7,119 nt of DNA from Altererythrobacter sp. Lineage in GTDB: Bacteria > Pseudomonadota > Alphaproteobacteria > Sphingomonadales > Sphingomonadaceae. The notes beneath the pieces were generated by a model. The model had not been told where the DNA came from. It ran no database searches and worked only from the letters and a program-made list of their open reading frames with translations. The number at the start of each line of letters is the position of its first letter. Positions within the stretch are counted from its first letter, which is position 1. The DNA lies in assembly GCA_024636575.1 (NCBI GenBank), contig JAGXGU010000080.1, positions 1 to 7,119 on the forward strand, read 5' to 3'. This document shows, one piece after another, positions 1 to 5,523 of this stretch. A program made the translations under genes and the position numbers.

Positions 1-142
1 ACGACATCGCGGTAGCCCTTGGCATAGGTCAGCATCATCATCACGGTGTATTCCGCGATGGTGATGGCATTAATGCCATCACCATCGCGGAATACACCGT
101 GATGATGATGCTGACCTATGCCAAGGGCTACCGCGATGTCGT
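1..142. repeat. Perfect 142-bp inverted repeat with no spacer at the window edge (probable fold-back artefact)
   Basis: Bases 1-71 are the exact reverse complement of bases 72-142, centred on GGCATTAATGCC (66-77) with the axis between 71 and 72. There is no mismatch and no loop. The right arm reads as the conserved interior of a 2-hydroxyacid dehydrogenase. The left arm is the same DNA turned round, and in the gene's frame it gives a senseless peptide with a His run. A palindrome that starts exactly at the sequence end and cuts into a conserved gene is what a fold-back chimera (amplification, library or assembly) produces. A covalently closed hairpin telomere would look similar, but should not lie inside a metabolic gene. 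Confidence 0.95.
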
Positions 143-731
143 GCGGGCGCAGGACCGGCGGGAATGGCTGCTGGATTCGCCGGGCAAGATCGAGCTGGCC
201 GGCAGCAAGGCGCTGCTGCTGGGTTATGGCGCGATCGGCAAATTGATCGAGACCCGGCTAAAGGCGTTCGATGTGGAAGTGACCGTGGTGCGCCGTTCCG
301 GCGGGGCGGACGGCACACTCGGGCCAGACGAATGGCGCGAACGGCTGGGCGAGTTCGACTGGGTGGTGCTCGCGGTGCCGGCCACGCCGGAAACCGATGG
401 CATGATCGGCGCGGCAGAATTGGCCGCGATGAAACACAGCGCCGTGCTGGTGAACATCGCGCGCGGCACGGTGGTGGATCAGACGGCGCTGGTTACCGCG
501 CTGCAGGACAAGTCGATTGCCGCCGCGCTGCTGGATGTGACCGATCCCGAACCGCTGCCCGCCGATCACGTGCTGTGGACGCTGGATAACGCGCATATCA
601 CCATGCATCTGTCGGGCCGCGCACAGGACAAGATGTTCGCCCGATCGGCAGAGCGGTTCCTGGAAAATCTGGGCCGGTATCACCGAGGGGAGCCGCTGGA
701 ACCGCGTTTCGATCCGGCATTGGGTTACTGA
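72..731 (+). CDS. D-isomer specific 2-hydroxyacid dehydrogenase, NAD-binding and catalytic part (5' end missing)
   Basis: Cytoplasmic NAD(P)-dependent oxidoreductase interconverting a 2-hydroxyacid and a 2-oxoacid. About 220 codons are present; the family usually has 310-340, so roughly 100 N-terminal residues are lost at the palindrome. The reading begins NAITIAEYTVMMM, matching the family's conserved Ala-Glu helix before the nucleotide-binding domain. The Rossmann motif GYGAIG lies at 222-239. All three catalytic residues are present: Arg in IARGTVVD (codon 462-464), Glu in DPEPLP (549-551) and His in MHLSG (606-608). The last is MHLSG instead of the usual PHxxG. A GTG at 99 can serve as a formal start but lies inside the conserved helix, so it is not the true one. 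The frame stays open through the mirrored arm to base 3, but that peptide is not real. Substrate cannot be told from the sequence. The ThDP enzyme and aldehyde dehydrogenase downstream suggest shared carbon catabolism. Confidence 0.9.
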   Translation, partial: NAITIAEYTVMMMLTYAKGYRDVVRAQDRREWLLDSPGKIELAGSKALLLGYGAIGKLIETRLKAFDVEVTVVRRSGGADGTLGPDEWRERLGEFDWVVLAVPATPETDGMIGAAELAAMKHSAVLVNIARGTVVDQTALVTALQDKSIAAALLDVTDPEPLPADHVLWTLDNAHITMHLSGRAQDKMFARSAERFLENLGRYHRGEPLEPRFDPALGY

Positions 732-762
732 GAGGCTATCCAGCCGGAAATAAACCGCATTT

Positions 763-780
763 GGCCGGTGACACCCGGCC
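763..780 (+). terminator. Weak hairpin after the hydroxyacid dehydrogenase gene (possible terminator or operator)
   Basis: GGCCGG and CCGGCC form a perfect 6-bp stem around the loop TGACAC, 31 bp after the dehydrogenase stop. Only a short, broken T tract (CTGCCTTTGTTA) follows, so intrinsic termination would be weak. Ten bases on there is a 10-bp palindrome, TTACGCGTAA (790-799). The 173-bp gap may therefore hold both the end of the first transcript and control sites for the synthase gene. I found no convincing -35/-10 pair here. Confidence 0.3.
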
Positions 781-904
781 CTGCCTTTGTTACGCGTAAT
801 CCGTAGGGGCAAAGGAGGCCGTAGAGCCTCGATTTTGCTGGCGGTCGCACAAAATTCATCTGTCGGCATCCGATCCGGAATGCTGACGCTGGGGGAGATA
901 CGCG

Positions 905-2560
905 TTGGCCGACAAGATCAAAGCTTCGGAATTGTTCATTCAATGTCTGGAGGCAGAAGGCGTCGAATATATCTTCGGGGTTCCCGGGGAAGAAAACCTG
1001 GATTTCCTGGATTCGCTATCGCGTTCCGAAACCATCAAGCTGATCCTGACCCGGCACGAACAGGGCGCGGGCTTCATGGCCGCAACCTATGGCCGCCACA
1101 CCGGCAGGACCGGAGTATGCCTGGCGACGCTGGGCCCCGGGGCGACCAATTTCGTGACTGCGGCGGCCTATGCGCAACTGGGCGGGATGCCGATGATGAT
1201 GATCACCGGCCAGAAACCGATCAAGAAATCGAAACAGGGCCGGTTCCAGATTCTCGACGTGGTCGCGATGATGGGGCCGATTACCAAATATGCCCATCAG
1301 CTGGCAGCGGGCGACAATATTCCCAGCCGGGTGCGTGAGGCGTTTCGCCTGGCCGAGGAGGAAAAGCCCGGCGCGGTGCACCTCGAACTGCCGGAAGATA
1401 TTGCCGAGGAAAAGACCGATTCCAGGCCGATCCCCAAATCCATCGCGCGGCGCCCGTCGGCAGAGGTGAAGGCCGTGCGTCAGGCGGTCAAGGCAATCGA
1501 GGCTGCCAAGGCACCTGTGCTGGTGATCGGTGCGGGCGCGAACCGCAAGATGACCGGGCGGATGCTCAACCAGTTCATTGCAAAGACCGGTATTCCCTTC
1601 GTCACCACCCAGATGGGCAAAGGCGTGATCGATGAACGCCATCCGCTGTTCCTTGGCTGTGCTGCGCTGTCGTCCGGCGATTTTTGCCACCGGGCTATCG
1701 AGGATGCCGATTGCATCGTGAATTTCGGGCACGACGTGATCGAAAAGCCGCCCTTTTTCATGAAGCATGACGGGGTCACGGTGATCCATCTGTCCACCCG
1801 CACGGCAGAGGTTGATCCGGTCTATTTCCCGCAGATCGAAGTGATCGGCGATATTGCCAATGCGATCTGGCAGATCAAGGAAGACATCGTCCCGTCGGGC
1901 CGGTGGAAATTCGATCACATGCTGGAATATCGCAAGGCCGAAGTGGCGCATACTTCAGGGCTCGCAGGCGATACGCGCTTCCCGATCTTCCCGCCGCATC
2001 TGGTGGCCGCCACGCGCGAAGCCATGCCGGAAGACGCGATCATCTGCCTCGACAACGGGGTGTATAAAATCTGGTATGCGCGTGGGTACACCGCCTATCT
2101 GCCCAACACCGTGCTGCTCGACAATGCGCTGGCCACGATGGGGGCGGGTCTGCCGTCTGCAATGATGAGCGCGATGATCTATCCGAACCGAAAAGTGATG
2201 GCGATCTGCGGCGATGGCGGCTTCATGATGAACAGCCAGGAAATGGAAACCGCCGTCCGGCTGGGGCTGAACATGACCGTGCTGATCCTGCGCGATGACA
2301 GTTACGGCATGATCCGCTGGAAACAGGCCAACATGGGTTTTGCGGATTTCGGGCTGACCTATGGCAACCCCGATTTTGTCAAATATGCCGAAAGCTACGG
2401 GGCGAACGGCCACCGGGTGGAAAGCGCGGCGCATCTGAAGGAAGTGCTGGCCCATTGCCGCGATACGCCGGGGGTCCATCTGATCGATTGTCCGGTGGAT
2501 TATACCGAGAACGACCAGATCCTGAACCACGACATCAAGGAACTTTCCGCCAAACTCTGA
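905..2560 (+). CDS. Acetolactate-synthase-like ThDP-dependent enzyme (catabolic AlsS type)
   Basis: 551 aa, the full length for acetolactate synthase large subunits. ThDP enzymes of this family decarboxylate a 2-oxoacid and join the activated aldehyde to a second acceptor; AlsS makes acetolactate from two pyruvates. Domain order is N-terminal Pyr domain (about 1-165), central domain (about 190-325) and C-terminal ThDP/Mg domain (about 370-530). The cofactor-activating glutamate is E52 in TRHEQGAGFMA. The Mg/ThDP motif starts GDGGFMMN at 436 and ends RDDSYG, with D464-D465 where many relatives have Asn-Asn. The C-terminal stretch VKYAESYGANGHRVES then CPVDYTEN resembles Bacillus AlsS from memory. 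The start is TTG at 905, 7 bp after a GGGGGAG ribosome site (891-897); no good ATG fits. No ilvN-like subunit or ilvC adjoins, so a biosynthetic IlvB/IlvI role is unlikely. Other carboligases or decarboxylases of the family remain possible. Confidence 0.88.
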   Translation: MADKIKASELFIQCLEAEGVEYIFGVPGEENLDFLDSLSRSETIKLILTRHEQGAGFMAATYGRHTGRTGVCLATLGPGATNFVTAAAYAQLGGMPMMMITGQKPIKKSKQGRFQILDVVAMMGPITKYAHQLAAGDNIPSRVREAFRLAEEEKPGAVHLELPEDIAEEKTDSRPIPKSIARRPSAEVKAVRQAVKAIEAAKAPVLVIGAGANRKMTGRMLNQFIAKTGIPFVTTQMGKGVIDERHPLFLGCAALSSGDFCHRAIEDADCIVNFGHDVIEKPPFFMKHDGVTVIHLSTRTAEVDPVYFPQIEVIGDIANAIWQIKEDIVPSGRWKFDHMLEYRKAEVAHTSGLAGDTRFPIFPPHLVAATREAMPEDAIICLDNGVYKIWYARGYTAYLPNTVLLDNALATMGAGLPSAMMSAMIYPNRKVMAICGDGGFMMNSQEMETAVRLGLNMTVLILRDDSYGMIRWKQANMGFADFGLTYGNPDFVKYAESYGANGHRVESAAHLKEVLAHCRDTPGVHLIDCPVDYTENDQILNHDIKELSAKL

Positions 2561-2585
2561 GCTTGTTCGGGTAACGGAGATTACC

Positions 2586-4031
2586 ATGGTGAAACTGAAA
2601 GACATCTACCCGCTGTACCTCAACAACAAACCGGTGCAGCCCAACACCGATCTGGAAGTGCGGGACAAATTCACGGGCGAGGTCGCGTTCCGCACCGCAC
2701 TGGCGACGCCCGATATCATCGATCAGGCAATTGCAGGCGCTGCTGCGGCGGCAGAGCCGATGGCGCGGCTCGCCAGCTATGAAAAGCAGGATGTGCTGAA
2801 CCACTGCGTAAGCCGTTTCAAGGAACGGTTCGACGAGCTCGCTTATTCGCTATGTGTCGAGGCGGGCAAACCGATCAAGGATGCCGAGGGCGAAGTTACA
2901 AGGCTGATCGACACGTTCCGGATTGCCGCCGAAGAAGCGACGCGCAATTATGGCGAGGTGCAGCCACTGGACATCTCGGCGCGGGCCAAGGGCTATATGG
3001 GGATGTGGAAACGGGTGCCGATCGGGCCCTGCAGTTTCATTGCGCCGTTCAATTTTCCGCTTAACCTGGCGGCGCACAAGATCGCGCCGGCAATTGCGAT
3101 GGGCTGCCCCTTCGTGATGAAACCGGCCAGCTTGACGCCGCTGGGCGCGATCATCATGGGCGAGGTGCTGGCCGAATGCGACGTGTTGCCCGATGGCGCG
3201 TTTTCGATCCTGCCCGCCAGCCGCGACGGGGCCGATCTGTTCACCACGGACGAACGGCTGAAACTCTTGAGCTTCACCGGATCGCCCGGCGTCGGCTGGG
3301 AATTGAAGGCGAAAGCGGGCAAGAAGAAGGTCGTGCTGGAACTCGGCGGCAATGCGGCGGTGATCGTGGACAAGGACGCCGACCTGGACCACGCGCTGGA
3401 GCGGATCATCTTCGGTGCGTTTTACCAGTCCGGCCAAAGCTGCATCGGGGTGCAGCGGATCATCATCCACGATACGATCTACGACCGCTTCAAGGATATG
3501 CTGGTCGCCAAAACGAAGACCCTCGTGTCAGGCGATCCCAAGCACCGCGACACCTTCATCGGCCCGATGATTTCGGAGAGGGAGGCCACCCGCCTGAAAG
3601 GCTGGATTGACGACGCGGTGTCCGCCGGGGCCACGCTGCTGTGCGGCGGCGAGCGGGACGGCAACATGCTGGAGGCGACCCTGCTCGAAGATGTGCCGCG
3701 CGATTGCGACGCGAGCCGCGAGGAAGCCTTCGGCCCGCTTGCCAACCTCTCGAAATTCTCCGATTTCGGCGAAGCCCTGGAACAGGTGAACGACAGCAAG
3801 TTCGGCCTTCAGGCGGGCATCTTCACCCGCGACATCCATCAGGTGCTCGACGCATGGGACGTGCTGGATGTCGGCGGCGTGGTGGTTAACGATGTCTCCA
3901 GTTACCGGGTCGACAACATGCCCTATGGCGGGGTGAAAGATTCCGGCCTCGGCCGCGAAGGCATCCGCTTCGCGATGGAAGACATGAGCGAAATCCGCAA
4001 TCTGGTAATCCGGCGGGAAAGTGCGGGGTGA
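2586..4031 (+). CDS. NAD(P)-dependent aldehyde dehydrogenase
   Basis: 481 aa, normal full length for the superfamily; oxidises an aldehyde to a carboxylic acid in the cytoplasm. Catalytic Cys286 sits in SGQSCIGVQR, the general base Glu252 in LELGGN, the oxyanion Asn156 in APFNFPLN, and the cofactor lysine Lys179 in FVMKPAS. SFTGSPGVG covers the nucleotide-binding turn, and EEAFGP (E379-E380) is the usual late motif. The CIGVQR context resembles lactaldehyde, phosphonoacetaldehyde and semialdehyde dehydrogenases more than betaine aldehyde dehydrogenases, but does not fix the substrate. ATG at 2586 follows GGAGA (2576-2580), 25 bp after the synthase stop, so the two genes are almost certainly co-transcribed. 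Its natural substrate may be an aldehyde released by the upstream ThDP enzyme (inference). The 3' end converges on the next gene with only 18 bp between, and no clear terminator. Confidence 0.93.
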   Translation: MVKLKDIYPLYLNNKPVQPNTDLEVRDKFTGEVAFRTALATPDIIDQAIAGAAAAAEPMARLASYEKQDVLNHCVSRFKERFDELAYSLCVEAGKPIKDAEGEVTRLIDTFRIAAEEATRNYGEVQPLDISARAKGYMGMWKRVPIGPCSFIAPFNFPLNLAAHKIAPAIAMGCPFVMKPASLTPLGAIIMGEVLAECDVLPDGAFSILPASRDGADLFTTDERLKLLSFTGSPGVGWELKAKAGKKKVVLELGGNAAVIVDKDADLDHALERIIFGAFYQSGQSCIGVQRIIIHDTIYDRFKDMLVAKTKTLVSGDPKHRDTFIGPMISEREATRLKGWIDDAVSAGATLLCGGERDGNMLEATLLEDVPRDCDASREEAFGPLANLSKFSDFGEALEQVNDSKFGLQAGIFTRDIHQVLDAWDVLDVGGVVVNDVSSYRVDNMPYGGVKDSGLGREGIRFAMEDMSEIRNLVIRRESAG

Positions 4032-4049
4032 CCAGTTCGCGCAGCCGGG

Positions 4050-4781
4050 TCAGGGCCGCGGCAAGACCGTCAGCTTGTAAGGGATAAACAGGAACACTTC
4101 CGACGGGCCGGAGCGGGCCCATTGGACTGGTTTGTTCAGTCCCTCGACCTCGACCGCGTAATTTTCGCCCATTTGCGTCGTCAGGCGGCTCGCGTCCTCC
4201 GCAATTGCGGCAGTGATCTGCAGACGGAAGCTGTCGGGTCCGACCACCGAGAGGCTGGCATCGCCCGAACCGTCCATTTGCGCCCGCCCGTTTTCCGGCA
4301 CGCTTTCGATGTAATCTGCAATCCGCTTTTGCGCTGCGATTCCGCTTTGCGCGTCCGACAGCCTGGCCTTGACCAGAAACGACACCCGCTGGCTGTCCGG
4401 CCGGTTGTCATTCATGAGGGTAAGCTCGTCCACATTCGCAATAGACAGCGGGGTCAGGATGTATTCGCCAAAGGCCAGCTCGACCCCCGCGATGCCAGCG
4501 CGCTTCACAGCTTCATTCAGCATCGTGCGAATTTCACTAGCCCGCTGCTTGGGATCCCGCGTGTCGCCACTGATGGTAACCTTCTGCACCAGAAAGTCGG
4601 CGGTGCGGCGCAGGCCGACAGCGGGCCTTTCGTTGTTATATGCCTCGTACTCGTCTTCCTCGAAGGCGATGCGCGAAGCGGTCACCATGATTTCCTGGGA
4701 CTCGAGGTCCTGTGCGGCAGCCGACGTTGCCAGTTGGACCGTAAGGACCGAAGCTATCAGTCCGAGTATTGAAACACGCAT
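4050..4781 (-). CDS. Secreted (periplasmic) conserved protein of unknown function
   Basis: 243 aa. Residues 1-23 are a clear Sec signal peptide: MRVS, a hydrophobic core (ILGLIASVLTV), then an Ala-rich end with predicted cleavage after AAA23 before QDLE. There are no further membrane segments. The mature part opens with an acidic stretch (IAFEEDEYEAYNNERP), followed by two alternating strand/helix stretches (about 48-130 and 145-240). It ends VFLFIPYKLTVLP. The fold could be SIMPL-like (DUF541), but I cannot show that. The ATG at 4781 is chosen because GGAGAG (4789-4794) lies 7 bp upstream and the signal peptide starts there. The in-frame ATGs at 4796 and 4823 would add polar residues before the signal. 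A TTGACA promoter sits just upstream. EIMVTASRI near the mature N-terminus recalls the TonB-box region of outer-membrane receptors, but no receptor domain follows. Coding is well supported; function is unknown. Confidence 0.8.
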   Translation of the reverse strand: MRVSILGLIASVLTVQLATSAAAQDLESQEIMVTASRIAFEEDEYEAYNNERPAVGLRRTADFLVQKVTISGDTRDPKQRASEIRTMLNEAVKRAGIAGVELAFGEYILTPLSIANVDELTLMNDNRPDSQRVSFLVKARLSDAQSGIAAQKRIADYIESVPENGRAQMDGSGDASLSVVGPDSFRLQITAAIAEDASRLTTQMGENYAVEVEGLNKPVQWARSGPSEVFLFIPYKLTVLPRP

Positions 4782-4804
4782 CCACTTTCTCTCCATTTTC
4801 GCGT

Positions 4805-4834
4805 GATATCGGCACGAAATCATGGCGTTGTCAA
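4805..4834 (-). promoter_or_regulatory. Probable sigma-70 promoter of the secreted-protein gene
   Basis: On the minus strand a perfect -35 box TTGACA (4829-4834) is followed after 18 bp by GATATC (4805-4810), a 3/6 match to TATAAT. Transcription would begin near 4798, giving a leader of about 17 nt that contains the GGAGAG ribosome site before the ATG at 4781. A strong -35 with a poor -10 is common in alphaproteobacteria. The -35 lies beyond the stop of the upstream 119-aa gene (4839), so the secreted-protein gene can be expressed independently of the small-gene pair. Confidence 0.5.
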
Positions 4835-4838
4835 ACCT

Positions 4839-5198
4839 TCACGCATCCTGCAGCAGCAGCATTTCGGCCTTCACCACCAGCCGTACATCGGGCAGCATGG
4901 TGTGATCGACCGACAGGATGGTCGCGTCCGCCACCAACTGGCCGGGAATGGCGAATTCATGGTCCGGCAATTCCGCGATGAAATGCTCCCCGGCCTTGGC
5001 TGCGTCGATCCCTTCGAAGGCGAGCACGATGGAGTGGCGCGCGCCGGAAAAGGTGATGCTGGCCCAGGCCCGTTCGGAATGATTCAGGATCTGCGCCTTG
5101 CCATCGGCCAGCGCTGACAATGCCTCCCGCAATTTTTCGGCCGGGCCGCGGCGGGTTTTGCGTGTGACACGGCATTCAATCGCGGTTTCAACCGACAT
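4839..5198 (-). CDS. Small conserved protein of unknown function (119 aa)
   Basis: Not recognised. Mixed alpha/beta, soluble, without signal peptide or membrane segment. It has a basic N-terminal patch (CRVTRKTRRGPAEK), a short amphipathic helix (LREALSALADG), and strand-like stretches around WASITF, SIVLAFEG and ATILSVDH, ending VRLVVKAEMLLL. The ATG at 5198 is preferred because AGGAGA lies 6 bp upstream. The ATG at 5204 is adjacent to that ribosome site and too close, and longer openings up to 5387 run through the neighbouring small gene. The first 11 bases overlap the end of the 62-aa gene (ATGTCGGTTGA), so translation is probably coupled and the two products may work together. Confidence 0.7.
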   Translation of the reverse strand: MSVETAIECRVTRKTRRGPAEKLREALSALADGKAQILNHSERAWASITFSGARHSIVLAFEGIDAAKAGEHFIAELPDHEFAIPGQLVADATILSVDHTMLPDVRLVVKAEMLLLQDA

Positions 5199-5376
5199 GC
5201 GCATTCTCCTGATAGGCCGCAATGAATTGTTCGACGCGCCTTTCCGTCCGGGTCCGCGGTGTCCGCCCGTTTCGCAGATCAAGCACAAAGCGCGGATCCT
5301 GTGCGGCGAGGCGACCAAATTTGGTGGCTGCCATATCGGTCTGGCGTAGGAATTTTTCGATTCTTCGAATGAGCAT
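5188..5376 (-). CDS. 62-aa HTH-like small protein, divergent from the S24 regulator
   Basis: Starts MLIRRIEKFLRQ at the ATG at 5376, with GAGG 5 bp before the start codon (GAGGGTCGC-ATG). Longer in-frame openings up to 5481 extend into the dyad-rich spacer and lack an obvious ribosome site. The order is a helix (residues 2-12), then ATKFGRLAAQ-DPRFVLDLRNGR, then TERRVEQFIAAY. This matches the spacing of a Cro/CI-type helix-turn-helix: first helix near 17-25, recognition helix near 27-36, then the usual polar NGR-x-P exit. The protein is strongly basic. It heads a minus-strand pair with the 119-aa gene. A DNA-binding or anti-repressor role beside the S24 regulator is inference; I cannot name the family. 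Confidence 0.65.
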   Translation of the reverse strand: MLIRRIEKFLRQTDMAATKFGRLAAQDPRFVLDLRNGRTPRTRTERRVEQFIAAYQENAHVG

Positions 5377-5523
5377 GCGACCCTCATTGGTCGGTGGCAA
5401 AGATGCTAATGGACAGTCCGTTAAGCAGCATCCTGTTGAAATGTTGGCGATTCGGCCAACAGCTGAGTCGTTGCCCTTCAAATCCTACTTGTCTAGGAAA
5501 AATACATCGTATAGGTAGGAAAA
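5377..5523. promoter_or_regulatory. Divergent control region with several dyads and a repeated half-site
   Basis: This 147-bp spacer lies between the divergent 62-aa gene and the S24 regulator. It holds four structures. A near-perfect dyad TAAtGGACaGTCCgTTA spans 5407-5423. TGTTGGC / GCCAACA with a 6-nt loop lies at 5442-5461. TCCTA-N6-TAGGA lies at 5483-5498. A 10-bp direct repeat TAGGAAAAAT occurs at 5494-5503 and 5516-5525, 22 bp apart. TCCTAC (5483-5488) also pairs with GTAGGA (5515-5520). No alphaproteobacterial LexA box (GTTC-N7-GTTC) is present. The repeated half-sites are natural candidates for autoregulation by the S24 protein. Promoters are unclear. TTGTCT (5489-5494) and TATAGG (5510-5515), 15 bp apart, would give an almost leaderless transcript. 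Confidence 0.5.

Noticed and set aside
3..71. Open frame with a His run continuing upstream of the dehydrogenase
   Set aside because: It is the reverse complement of coding DNA in the right arm and encodes nothing like the family.
99..101. GTG as the true start of the dehydrogenase
   Set aside because: It lies within the conserved AEYTVMMM helix, has no ribosome site, and would leave a protein lacking the family's N-terminal region. It is only the first start codon after the palindrome.
1..142. Hairpin telomere of a linear replicon
   Set aside because: The fold sits inside a conserved metabolic gene, which is not expected for a natural replicon end; an artefact is simpler.
258..869. 203-aa open frame on the minus strand
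   Set aside because: It is antisense to the dehydrogenase and its catalytic motifs, with no recognisable domain.
1016..1951. 311-aa open frame on the minus strand
   Set aside because: It is antisense to the well-supported synthase gene. High GC produces such shadows, and its His/Arg-rich composition is not protein-like.
4032..4049. Bidirectional terminator between the convergent genes
   Set aside because: Only 18 bp separate the stops and there is no GC-rich stem with a T run.
4122..4772. 216-aa open frame on the plus strand
   Set aside because: It is antisense to the secreted-protein gene, which has a signal peptide, ribosome site and promoter; the plus-strand frame has none of these.
5199..5387. 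N-terminally extended form (182 aa) of the 119-aa protein
   Set aside because: The extension overlaps the 62-aa gene in another frame and has poor composition; AGGAGA is correctly placed only for the ATG at 5198.
5377..5523. LexA (SOS) box in the divergent spacer
   Set aside because: No GTTC-N7-GTTC is present; the dyads seen have different sequences.
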